This document shows, piece by piece, positions 1 to 6,782 of a stretch of 6,973 bases of DNA. Numbering within the stretch: the first letter of the stretch is position 1; every line of letters starts with the position of its first letter. Under the pieces are notes generated by a model. The model ran no database searches, had not been told where the DNA came from, and saw nothing but the letters and a program-made list of their open reading frames with translations. This stretch comes from JAGNZR01 sp051646055 (lineage in GTDB: Bacteria > Fusobacteriota > Fusobacteriia > Fusobacteriales > Fusobacteriaceae), in NCBI GenBank assembly GCA_051646055.1, contig JBOFCM010000082.1:1-6973 (forward strand), read 5' to 3'. A program made the translations under genes and the position numbers.

Positions 1-1340
1 ACCAAGGACTTACAGTTGTTGTATCTTGGATTTTAATCCTTTCTCTTTATTTCTTACCTTATGCACTTATGGTAGGAGAGATGGGATCTGTATTTGAACA
101 AAAAGCTGGAGGAGTTTCAGGTTGGGTTGGCTCAACTTATGGTCCGATGATAGCTTATCTTGCTGGATGGACTTACTGGGTTGTACACATCCCATATCTA
201 GCACAAAAACCTCAGAGTGCACTAGTTGCATTGAGCTGGGTTTTCTTCGGAAATGGAGATATTATCAAAACATTTAACCCGTTACTTTTACAAAGTATCG
301 TTTTAGGAATATTCTTACTGTTCCTTTGGTTATCATCTAAAGGGATGAACTCGTTAAAGAAAATTGGAGCCCTTGCTGGAACATCTATGTTCTTTATGGG
401 TATTTTATATATCTTACTAACTGTAGCTGCTCCATCTCTTGTGGATGCAAAGTCTGCTACTGAGGTTTGGACACTATCGACGTTTTTACCTAAGTTTGAC
501 TTTACATATTTTACTACTATATCTATGTTAGTATTTGCTGTTGGAGGTTGTGAAAAGATATCTCCATATGTAAAGGATGTTGAAAACCCTAACAAGAACT
601 TCCCTAAAGGGATGTTAGCTCTTGCAGCTATGGTAGGAATGTCAGCACTGCTTGGATCATTTGCTATGGGAATCATGTTCAACAGCAGCAATATTCCAGC
701 TGACTTAAAAATGAATGGTCAATACTATGCATTCAAACTTCTTGGTGAATACTATGGAGTTGGAAATGCTCTTATGGTTTTATATGCTGTAGCTAACACT
801 CTATCACAAATATCGGCACTTATGTTCTCGATAGATGCTCCACTTAAGATTTTAATTGGAGAAGGGGACAAAAACTTCATACCTGCTGCATTCACTAAGA
901 CAAATGAAAATGGTGCACCTATCAACGGTTATAAGTTAACTGCTGTATTAGTTGGTATTTTAATAATCATACCTGCCATCGGTATCGGAGATATGAACAA
1001 CCTTTATAACTGGTTACTAGATCTGAACTCTATCGTTATGCCACTTAGATATCTTTGGGTATTCTTAGCATATATCGGGCTTAGAGGGTTTGTTAGAAAC
1101 AAAGGACTTCATTCTAACTCAGGATTTAAGTTTGTTAAAAATGATAAAATAGCAACTGCTATCGGTGTTTGGTGTTTTGCCTTCACATCATTTGCTTGTT
1201 TAATGGGAATCTTCCCTAAAAATATTGAGACATTCAGTTCAGAGTGGTTCTTCCAAATTACTCTTAATGTTATGACTCCAATAGTTTTAGTTGGACTTGG
1301 ACTTATCTTCCCTAAAATAGCTAGAAAGCACAATAAATAA
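1..1340 (+). CDS. yjeM: APC-superfamily amino-acid transporter, YjeM/glutamate-GABA antiporter type (5'-truncated by window)
   Basis: This is an inner-membrane amino-acid permease of the APC superfamily. The frame is open to the left edge: the codons from position 3 read QGLTVVVSW and run into the first ATG at 69 without a stop. That ATG lacks a ribosome site, so the true start lies outside the window. About 445 residues are visible. The first is in what looks like transmembrane segment 2, followed by the PYALMVGEMG and GGVSGWV motifs typical of APC proteins, so segment 1 with its substrate-binding GSG loop is missing. The family motif GGCEKISPYVKDVENPNKNFPKG-like region (about 543-612) strongly recalls E. 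coli YjeM, which is about 500 residues long. Roughly ten further hydrophobic segments continue to the C-terminus. Substrate and mode (uptake or glutamate/GABA-like exchange) cannot be read from the sequence. The APC call is firm; YjeM orthology is from memory. Confidence 0.8.
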   Translation, partial: QGLTVVVSWILILSLYFLPYALMVGEMGSVFEQKAGGVSGWVGSTYGPMIAYLAGWTYWVVHIPYLAQKPQSALVALSWVFFGNGDIIKTFNPLLLQSIVLGIFLLFLWLSSKGMNSLKKIGALAGTSMFFMGILYILLTVAAPSLVDAKSATEVWTLSTFLPKFDFTYFTTISMLVFAVGGCEKISPYVKDVENPNKNFPKGMLALAAMVGMSALLGSFAMGIMFNSSNIPADLKMNGQYYAFKLLGEYYGVGNALMVLYAVANTLSQISALMFSIDAPLKILIGEGDKNFIPAAFTKTNENGAPINGYKLTAVLVGILIIIPAIGIGDMNNLYNWLLDLNSIVMPLRYLWVFLAYIGLRGFVRNKGLHSNSGFKFVKNDKIATAIGVWCFAFTSFACLMGIFPKNIETFSSEWFFQITLNVMTPIVLVGLGLIFPKIARKHNK

Positions 1341-1348
1341 AATATAAG

Positions 1349-1390
1349 AAAAGCTTAGAAGCTGGTTTTACTGGCCTCTAAGCTTTTTTT
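1349..1390. terminator. Bidirectional hairpin terminator between convergent genes
   Basis: An 11-bp perfect stem (AAAAGCTTAGA at 1349-1359 pairing with TCTAAGCTTTT at 1377-1387) has a 17-base loop. On the plus strand it is followed by a T run to 1390 and then further T-rich sequence, so it ends the transporter transcript just after its stop at 1340. On the minus strand the arm ends in four T and T-rich sequence follows, so the same hairpin can end the MATE transcript, whose stop is at 1404. Confidence 0.85.
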
Positions 1391-1403
1391 CTTTATTTTT
1401 GTA

Positions 1404-2741
1404 TCATGCTTTATAGAACTTATCTCGATAGAACTTTATAAAAATTGTAGCTTCTAGTGTCCATTGAAGAGAGGTTATCCACCAAAAATATGTCACTGGC
1501 ATTCTATTTAAATATATAAAGTAATACATCAATGGTAATCTTATGCACCAGTTACAAAATAAAACTATTCTAAATGGTGTCTTTGTATCTCCCATTCCCT
1601 TTAAGGCTCCTGATAGCACCATATCTATCGCAGTTGGAATCTGTTGAATCGCTCCAATCATAAGACATGCTGCTCCTAAAGCTATAACCTCAACCTCATC
1701 ACTTTTAATAAAAAGTCGAACCAGATTTTCCGAAAAAAATAGAAATACAAACGAGAAAAATCCCATGACTATAGCTGCTAAAAGAAGGGATACATTCGCA
1801 TACTCTCTCGCTTCTTTCAGATCCTTTTTTCCAATACTATATCCTACTAAAGATACTGAAGAGATAGCAAATCCCCATCCAGGCATAAAGGAGATACTTT
1901 CTATCGTCACTGAAATCTGGTTAGCTGAAAATGCTAAACTTCCCAATCTCATCACCATCATTACACTCAAGAGCCTCACTATACTAAAAGCACCCTCTTG
2001 TAATCCAGATGGAATAGCTAACTTCACCAACTCTTTCAGATTTTTAAAATCCATTTTATCTTTCAAACCCAATTTGAAAGGTAATTTTTTCAAACTGTTC
2101 AAAATAAATAGAAATGCTACAACATTTCCAGTTACTGTAGCTATCGCTGCTCCTTCAACACCCAACTCTGGAAAACCAAACTTTCCAAAAATAAGAACGT
2201 AATCCAAAGATAAGTTTACTATATTCAAAATAGCCGCTCCATAAAGTGGTGTCTTTGTATTTTTTGCTCCTCTGAATACACCATTTAAAATATTCGTAAG
2301 CATATTAAAAAGTAATCCAATAGAACAGATTCTCATATATTTATATCCCGAGAGTAAAACCTCATCTTTAGCTCCAGCTAACCTTAAAATATCTCTTGAA
2401 AAAATAAAAAATATAAGTGAAACTAAAATTGCTATTCCAACTCCCAATTTTAATCCTATATTTGCCATCTCCCTAGCTTTTTCATTCTCACCCCCACCTA
2501 ATGAACGAGCTACTATAGAAGTAATAGATATTGACAATCCCATACCAATTAGTATGTTTATAAATGTATACATAATCTCAGAACTAAACCCTACAGCTGA
2601 AACAGCTATTTGTCCTCCATACTTACCTACCATAAGAGTATCAAAAACCCAGATAAGCATATATAGAATCATCTCCCCAACTGCAGGCACAGCTAGTTTT
2701 ATAATCTCTTTAGATCTGTTTAAGAAAACCGTTTTTATCAT
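1404..2741 (-). CDS. MATE-family multidrug/metabolite efflux transporter (NorM/DinF-like)
   Basis: This is a cation-coupled antiporter of the MATE family, expected to expel cationic drugs or metabolites across the inner membrane. The 445-residue length and about 12 hydrophobic segments in two similar halves fit the family. The first half has an Asp in segment 1 (residue 34, in WVFDTLMVG), where known MATE pumps have a cation-binding Asp, and ends with FRGAKNTKTP. The second half starts at LVKLAIPSGLQ and carries the matching KGMGDTKTPF, showing the internal duplication. I chose the ATG at 2739-2741 because AAGGGGTG lies about seven bases upstream. An in-frame ATG at 2757-2759 adds six residues but has no ribosome site and its codons overlap the good one. 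The gene follows the NSS transporter by 39 bases with no terminator between, so the two are probably co-transcribed. Substrate is unknown. Confidence 0.9.
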   Translation of the reverse strand: MIKTVFLNRSKEIIKLAVPAVGEMILYMLIWVFDTLMVGKYGGQIAVSAVGFSSEIMYTFINILIGMGLSISITSIVARSLGGGENEKAREMANIGLKLGVGIAILVSLIFFIFSRDILRLAGAKDEVLLSGYKYMRICSIGLLFNMLTNILNGVFRGAKNTKTPLYGAAILNIVNLSLDYVLIFGKFGFPELGVEGAAIATVTGNVVAFLFILNSLKKLPFKLGLKDKMDFKNLKELVKLAIPSGLQEGAFSIVRLLSVMMVMRLGSLAFSANQISVTIESISFMPGWGFAISSVSLVGYSIGKKDLKEAREYANVSLLLAAIVMGFFSFVFLFFSENLVRLFIKSDEVEVIALGAACLMIGAIQQIPTAIDMVLSGALKGMGDTKTPFRIVLFCNWCIRLPLMYYFIYLNRMPVTYFWWITSLQWTLEATIFIKFYRDKFYKA

Positions 2742-2747
2742 AAACTT

Positions 2748-2755
2748 CACCCCTT
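2748..2755 (-). promoter_or_regulatory. Ribosome-binding site deciding the MATE start
   Basis: AAGGGGTG on the minus strand sits about seven bases before the ATG at 2739-2741. It lies inside the alternative six-codon extension beginning at 2759, so the longer start would be translated through the ribosome site. This favours the shorter protein. Confidence 0.7.
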
Positions 2756-2780
2756 TCATATAGAAGTTATACTATATCTA

Positions 2781-4094
2781 TTATCCTATTCCTCCATATA
2801 AAACACCTAAAATCAAGATTATTATAACCCCTGGAACAAATATATATCTTCCTATTTTAACAACATATCTTCCTATTTTAGAGTTCGATCCTAAATCTAT
2901 CTCATACTCTATAGCCTCAGACTTAACTCCATAGAAGTAGAATCCTAAAACTAAAAGAGCTCCTAGAGGAATCAAGTATATTGTCATAAAATCAGCAAAA
3001 GCTCCAAACATATTCATATCTAAATCAAGTGGCAGCCCTATAAAGAACAGTCCCATACCAACGATTATACTCGCCTTAACTCTTGATATCCCAAACTTTT
3101 GCATAGCGGCTTCCACCGGAACTTCTAACTGGTTTATTGCAGATGAAACAGCTGCAAAGATAACACTTAAAAAGAATATAACTCCTAAAATCTTTCCACC
3201 AGGTATGTTATTGAAAACAGATGGCAATGTTATAAACAGTAAGCTCGGTCCTGCTCCTGGGTTAAATCCAAAAGCAAAAGCCGCAGGGATTATTATAAAT
3301 CCTGCCATAAGTGCAGCTAAAGTATCTAAGATACATGTTTGGATTACACTTGTAGAGATATTTACATCCTTATCCAAATAGCTTCCATACACAAGTAAAG
3401 CAGATCCACTTACACCAACTGTAAAGAAGGCTTGCCCTAGTGCCATTACCCAAGTCACCGGATTTAAAAGTTTATCCCAATCAGGGTTTAGTAAGTATCT
3501 TACTCCCTCCATAGCTCCAGGAAGAGTCAATGATCTTATCATAAGACCGAAAAATATTAAAAACATCAACGGCATTACAATCTTATTTATTTTCTCTATC
3601 CCCTTTATAACTCCTAGCGATATAACTCCAATACTTATTAGTACTGCAATTAGATGCCAAACTATCGATTCTGCATTTCCAGCAAAGCTACCAAAGTACT
3701 GCTCAAAATTCAGTGTCGCCACATCCATTGTCAAATATGTCACAAAATATTTTATTATCCATCCAAAAACTATTACATAGAATGTAAATATCCCCGCTAC
3801 CGAAGCGATTGGTAAAATCGGTAAAACTTTTGCAAGTGGAATCCCCTTCTTTTGCATCAACTCACCAACACCTAGAACTCCTTTTTTCATCATTCTACCA
3901 AATGATATCTCTCCAACCAATCCTATATATGCAAATAAAGCCATAAATATAAAGTATGGAATTAAAAAGGCTCCACCTCCATATGTTCCTAGCTTCCAAG
4001 AGAAAAGCCAAATATTTCCAAGCCCTATAGCCGCTCCTACACATGATAAAATAAATCCAATTTTGTTGCTAAACTTCTCTCTTTTGTCATTCAT
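2781..4094 (-). CDS. Sodium-dependent transporter, neurotransmitter:sodium symporter (NSS/SNF) family
   Basis: This is a Na+-coupled uptake transporter with the LeuT fold, probably for an amino acid or related small molecule. The protein has 437 residues and about 11-12 membrane segments. Its N-terminus aligns without gaps to LeuT by eye: G20, A22 and N27 of the sodium sites fall at identical numbers. Segment 8 has A314, S317 and S318 where LeuT has its Na2 ligands A351, T354 and S355, and segment 3 keeps a Tyr (Y106). Oddities: the usual gate Arg after GNxxR is Leu (L30, NIWLFS), and the unwound part of segment 6 reads TVGVSGS (225-231) instead of a TLSLGFG-like sequence, so the substrate pocket differs from LeuT. 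The start has AGGAGGA six bases upstream. It is first in a minus-strand unit with the MATE gene and has a leader terminator upstream. Family is certain; substrate is not known. Confidence 0.92.
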   Translation of the reverse strand: MNDKREKFSNKIGFILSCVGAAIGLGNIWLFSWKLGTYGGGAFLIPYFIFMALFAYIGLVGEISFGRMMKKGVLGVGELMQKKGIPLAKVLPILPIASVAGIFTFYVIVFGWIIKYFVTYLTMDVATLNFEQYFGSFAGNAESIVWHLIAVLISIGVISLGVIKGIEKINKIVMPLMFLIFFGLMIRSLTLPGAMEGVRYLLNPDWDKLLNPVTWVMALGQAFFTVGVSGSALLVYGSYLDKDVNISTSVIQTCILDTLAALMAGFIIIPAAFAFGFNPGAGPSLLFITLPSVFNNIPGGKILGVIFFLSVIFAAVSSAINQLEVPVEAAMQKFGISRVKASIIVGMGLFFIGLPLDLDMNMFGAFADFMTIYLIPLGALLVLGFYFYGVKSEAIEYEIDLGSNSKIGRYVVKIGRYIFVPGVIIILILGVLYGGIG

Positions 4095-4100
4095 TCAGAT

Positions 4101-4107
4101 TCCTCCT
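4101..4107 (-). promoter_or_regulatory. Strong ribosome-binding site of the NSS transporter
   Basis: AGGAGGA on the minus strand lies six bases before the ATG at 4092-4094. It is only about seven bases beyond the end of the upstream terminator-like U run, so a ribosome here could touch the leader hairpin region. Confidence 0.85.
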
Positions 4108-4114
4108 AAATTTT

Positions 4115-4147
4115 AAATAAAAAAAATCCACAGACTATACCTGTGGA
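4115..4147 (-). terminator. Leader hairpin with U run, probable attenuator of the NSS-MATE operon
   Basis: Read on the minus strand, TCCACAG (4147-4141) pairs with CTGTGGA (4133-4127) around a seven-base loop. It is followed by eight T (4126-4119), then A and three T: the form of an intrinsic terminator. It lies between the predicted promoter (start of transcription near 4171) and the ribosome site (4101-4107). No minus-strand gene lies immediately upstream for it to terminate, because the neighbour reads the other way. It therefore most likely stops part of the transcripts of the NSS operon in its own leader. The leader is about 77 bases and has no ATG, so a leader peptide started by ATG is excluded. 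The stem is short (7 bp), so strength is uncertain. Confidence 0.65.
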
Positions 4148-4177
4148 ATAGATATTTCCTAAGTTATTATTTGAGCT

Positions 4178-4206
4178 ATTGTAGCATTATAAAATAAAAA
4201 AAACAA
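4178..4206 (-). promoter_or_regulatory. Predicted sigma-70-type promoter of the NSS-MATE operon
   Basis: On the minus strand TTGTTT (4206-4201) and TACAAT (4183-4178) are separated by exactly 17 bases, a good match to the housekeeping consensus. A TATAAT also occurs within the spacer but has no well-placed upstream box. Transcription would start near 4171. The spacer is a T-rich tract. Confidence 0.6.
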
Positions 4207-4210
4207 GGAT

Positions 4211-4242
4211 TTTTTGATTTTTGTGATATAACTATAGTATAT
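4211..4242 (+). promoter_or_regulatory. Weak candidate promoter of the alarmone synthetase-PPK2 operon
   Basis: Two overlapping readings are possible: TTTTTG (4211-4216) with TATAGT (4233-4238) at a 16-base gap, or TTGATT (4214-4219) with GTATAT (4237-4242) at 17 bases. Both are imperfect. The 8-bp palindrome ACTATAGT (4231-4238) overlaps the -10 region. The AT-rich background makes chance matches likely. Confidence 0.35.
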
Positions 4243-4252
4243 ATTTTTGTTT

Positions 4253-4258
4253 AAAGGA
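4253..4258 (+). promoter_or_regulatory. Ribosome-binding site deciding the start of the RelA/SpoT-domain gene
   Basis: AAAGGA at 4253-4258 abuts and overlaps the first in-frame ATG (4258) and so cannot serve it. It lies eight bases before the ATG at 4267, which is therefore the preferred start. Confidence 0.65.
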
Positions 4259-4266
4259 TGGAAACT

Positions 4267-5178
4267 ATGGAAAATATTAATTTTAATCAATTTCAAATTT
4301 TAAATTATTATAAAAAAAATAGAGAGCTCTATAGAAAAATGGGTAAAAGATTAGAACGTTTTCTTAAACACTCCTTTGAAAAAGAGAAAATTGTATATCA
4401 CTCAATTACTAGTCGAGCTAAGACACGTGAGAGCTTTCAAAAAAAGTTAGAGCGAAAGGGTTACACCTCTATTGACTTGGCCACTGATCTTTGTGGTCTG
4501 CGTGTTATAACCTTCTTAGAGAGTGAGACAAAGATTGTTGAAGCCTATTTGAGAACTGTTTTTCTAATTGATGAGAGCAACAGTGAGGATAAAAGTGATA
4601 ATCTTGGTGAAGATAAAGTCGGATATAAAACTATACATCTGGTTGCAACTCTGCCTGAAAATCTTTTAGCTCTTCCAGAGTTTGAGAGATTTCGTGATCT
4701 AAAGTTTGAGATTCAGGTGAGAACAATTTTGCAGCATGCCTGGGCTGAGGTAGAGCACGATAAAAACTATAAATTCAGTGGTCATCTCCCTCCAGATATA
4801 AAAAGACGGTTTAAACTTCTAGCTGGTTTTTTAGAGATTGCGGATAGAGAGTTTGAAAGTATATCCAAAGAGATCAGTGAGTATGAAAAGAAAGTTGTTA
4901 CAACTATCGAAGGAAACTCTCTTCATGAGATTGAGATTAACTCGACATCTCTTAGAAAATATCTGAACAATAAATTTAATATAAACTTCTCGCAAGGAAT
5001 CAGTCCAAAAATTATCAATCTTCTTCACAATAAAGGTATAAATACCTTAGAGGATTTTGTGAAAATCGAAGATTTAGAGATTATGCAAAAATATTTTGGA
5101 AATAACAGCAAAAAATTTCCAGCTCGTTATGATCTGATGATAAAACATCTTTTAGATTATAGAGAAAAATTGAGTTAA
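4267..5178 (+). CDS. RelA/SpoT-domain GTP pyrophosphokinase, (p)ppGpp synthetase without hydrolase domain
   Basis: This is a cytoplasmic single-enzyme alarmone synthetase expected to transfer pyrophosphate from ATP to GDP or GTP, giving (p)ppGpp and AMP. The protein has 303 residues from the chosen ATG at 4267 (the ATG at 4258 would add three). The synthetase domain spans about residues 35-200: SRAKTRESF with R50 and K52 (ATP site), DLCGLR with D74 (metal site), KVGYKTIH with Y120 (guanine stacking), and EIQVRT with E148, followed by LQHAWAEVEHD. All key residues are present, so it should be active. The RRFKLLAGFLEIAD-like helix after it is typical of the COG2357 type. There is no HD hydrolase, TGS or ACT domain. 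The last 100 residues form an unassigned tail with a helix-hairpin-helix-like LHNKGINTLEDF stretch. It is first in an operon with ppk2. A toxic alarmone synthetase is possible but no antitoxin gene adjoins it. Confidence 0.88.
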   Translation: MENINFNQFQILNYYKKNRELYRKMGKRLERFLKHSFEKEKIVYHSITSRAKTRESFQKKLERKGYTSIDLATDLCGLRVITFLESETKIVEAYLRTVFLIDESNSEDKSDNLGEDKVGYKTIHLVATLPENLLALPEFERFRDLKFEIQVRTILQHAWAEVEHDKNYKFSGHLPPDIKRRFKLLAGFLEIADREFESISKEISEYEKKVVTTIEGNSLHEIEINSTSLRKYLNNKFNINFSQGISPKIINLLHNKGINTLEDFVKIEDLEIMQKYFGNNSKKFPARYDLMIKHLLDYREKLS

Positions 5179-5187
5179 TATAGATTT

Positions 5188-5194
5188 GAGGAGG
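5188..5194 (+). promoter_or_regulatory. Ribosome-binding site of ppk2
   Basis: GAGGAGG lies five bases before the ATG at 5200 and within the 21-base gap after the stop of the upstream gene. It fixes the start of the PPK2 protein and supports independent initiation on a shared transcript. Confidence 0.8.
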
Positions 5195-5199
5195 TTTTT

Positions 5200-6648
5200 A
5201 TGGGTATTTTAACTAATGAAAGTTGTCTTAAAATGAAAAGAAAAGAGTTTGAAAAAACAATCGAACCTTTGAAATTAAAACTTGGTGAACTTCAAAGAAC
5301 AGCAAAAGAGAAGGGGATTCCAGTCCTTATTCTTTTTGAAGGACTTGAAGCCTCTGGAAAAGGAGCGGTTATAAACGATATTCTATTAACTTTAGACCCG
5401 AGAGGATATAAAGTTGTTAGCCACAACCATCCCTTAGAGGGAAACTCACTTCCTTTGAAGCAATATATAGAAAATATTCCCGGAAAGGGGGATTTCCATA
5501 TTTTTGATAGATCTTGGTATGACTACGCTTTTACAGAGGAGAGCAATCTCACTAGAAGATGTAAAGAGATCAATAAAATCGAGCGTTCTCTTTTAAGAAG
5601 CGGGATGCTCATAGTGAAGTTTTTCCTACATATATCTAAAAAAGCTCAGAAAAAAAGATATATAAAAGCGAAGAAAAACCCCGCTCAATCTTGGAAGGTA
5701 ACTCCCTATGCTTGGCAACAAAACTTCAACTATAAATCTATCGCTGGTACTTGGGAGGATATCTTAGAACGAACTAACAACTTTGATTGCGGTTGGAACA
5801 TTGTCTCTTCAGATAGTATCTATGGAGCTAAGTCAGAGATTTTTAGAATCATTGTTGAAAAAATAGAAAATCATCTAAATGCAAAAGAGGTGAGACCAGA
5901 CGATGTTCTTCTACCCTATAAAAAACCATTCTCTTTGGACAAAATCGATCTAGATAAAGCTCTAGATAAAAAAGAGTACCAGAAAGAGTTAGAGAAACTT
6001 CAAGAGAAAATCTATAATCTACACCATGAGATCTACACTAGAAGAATCCCTGTTATTATAGCTTATGAGGGCTGGGATGCTGCTGGAAAAGGTGGAAATA
6101 TCAAAAGATTAGTTGGGCGTATGGACCCTAGAGGCTATGATGTTATTCCTATTGCCGCTCCGAGCACCATCGAGAAAAATCACCACTATCTATGGAGATT
6201 CTGGAAAGCTCTTCCTAGAAATGGGCATATCTCTATATTTGATAGAACCTGGTATGGAAGAGTCCTTGTAGAGCGTATTGAAAAGTTTGCTACAAACTAT
6301 GAGTGGAAACGTTCATATGCTGAGATCAACGATATGGAGAAGCAGTGGATAGATGATGGAGCTATCGTTTTAAAATTCTGGTTACAGATATCTAAAGATG
6401 AGCAGTTGAAACGTTTTAAAGAGCGTGAAAATACACCTGAGAAAAAATGGAAAATTACTGAGGAAGACTGGAGAAATCGTGAAAAGTGGAAGGACTATAA
6501 ATCTGCGATTGAAGATATGATCTCACGAACATCTACAACATATTCCCCTTGGCATATAGTTCCTGCAAATGATAAATACTATGCAAGAATCTTTGTTTTA
6601 AAAAGATTTATCAAAGAGATTGAAAAAAGACTCTATGGTAAAAAATAG
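5200..6648 (+). CDS. pap: Double-domain polyphosphate kinase 2, probable polyphosphate:AMP phosphotransferase
   Basis: This cytoplasmic enzyme is expected to use inorganic polyphosphate to phosphorylate AMP to ADP. The 482-residue length and two fused PPK2 domains match class II PPK2 (the Acinetobacter PAP / P. aeruginosa PA3455 type, about 475-500 residues). Domain 1 (about 12-235) has a P-loop GLEASGKG (48-55), DPRG (66-69) and Walker B FDRSWY (102-107). Domain 2 (about 257-480) has GWDAAGKGG (291-299), DPRG (309-312), FDRTWYGRVLVER (347-359) and a full lid region RFKERENTPEKKW (405-417). In domain 1 the P-loop Asp is Glu (E50), and the GRVLVER stretch is replaced by DYAFTEES. This fits the known pattern that only the second domain is catalytic in class II. 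The start is fixed by GAGGAGG five bases upstream. It follows the alarmone synthetase by 21 bases and ends at a strong terminator. Confidence 0.92.
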   Translation: MGILTNESCLKMKRKEFEKTIEPLKLKLGELQRTAKEKGIPVLILFEGLEASGKGAVINDILLTLDPRGYKVVSHNHPLEGNSLPLKQYIENIPGKGDFHIFDRSWYDYAFTEESNLTRRCKEINKIERSLLRSGMLIVKFFLHISKKAQKKRYIKAKKNPAQSWKVTPYAWQQNFNYKSIAGTWEDILERTNNFDCGWNIVSSDSIYGAKSEIFRIIVEKIENHLNAKEVRPDDVLLPYKKPFSLDKIDLDKALDKKEYQKELEKLQEKIYNLHHEIYTRRIPVIIAYEGWDAAGKGGNIKRLVGRMDPRGYDVIPIAAPSTIEKNHHYLWRFWKALPRNGHISIFDRTWYGRVLVERIEKFATNYEWKRSYAEINDMEKQWIDDGAIVLKFWLQISKDEQLKRFKERENTPEKKWKITEEDWRNREKWKDYKSAIEDMISRTSTTYSPWHIVPANDKYYARIFVLKRFIKEIEKRLYGKK

Positions 6649-6657
6649 GCTTTAACA

Positions 6658-6701
6658 AAAAGAGAGGATTATCTCGAAATCCTCTCTTTTGTCTTTTGCT
6701 T
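6658..6701. terminator. Strong intrinsic terminator after ppk2, symmetric enough to work both ways
   Basis: A perfect 13-bp stem (AAAAGAGAGGATT at 6658-6670 with AATCCTCTCTTTT at 6678-6690) closes a seven-base loop and is followed by TTTTGTCTTTT-like sequence. It begins nine bases after the ppk2 stop. On the minus strand the stem is followed by five T, so it could also stop transcripts coming from the TnpB remnant. Confidence 0.9.
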
Positions 6702-6782
6702 TTATAGCTATTTAATTATACCGTTACCAAATACTTATAAAACTCTATAATTATTTTAATAAAATATATAAAGTCAAAAGTA

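Noticed and set aside
69..71. ATG at 69 as start of a complete APC transporter
   Set aside because: The frame is open to the left edge and encodes a plausible membrane segment before it, and no ribosome site is present.
212..691. Long open frame antisense to the APC transporter
   Set aside because: It lies fully inside a clear conserved gene, resembles no family I know and has no ribosome site. It is a shadow frame.
2757..2759. Upstream ATG as start of the MATE gene
   Set aside because: No ribosome site precedes it, while the good AAGGGGTG site lies downstream of it and serves the ATG at 2739-2741.
4095..4171. T-box, leader-peptide attenuator or known riboswitch upstream of the NSS gene
   Set aside because: The leader is only about 77 bases, has no ATG, and lacks the long conserved stems and bulge sequence of a T-box. 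Only the terminator hairpin is supported.
4258..4260. First ATG as start of the RelA/SpoT-domain gene
   Set aside because: Its only purine-rich site directly touches the codon, leaving no spacing. The ATG at 4267 has correct spacing.
4267..5178. Toxic small alarmone synthetase of a toxin-antitoxin or phage-defence pair
   Set aside because: The neighbour is a metabolic PPK2, not a small antitoxin, and no short partner gene fits between them or upstream.
6702..6782. Right-end hairpin and target site of the IS605-type element
   Set aside because: I searched this AT-rich stretch on both strands and found no convincing subterminal hairpin or insertion site, so no boundary is called.
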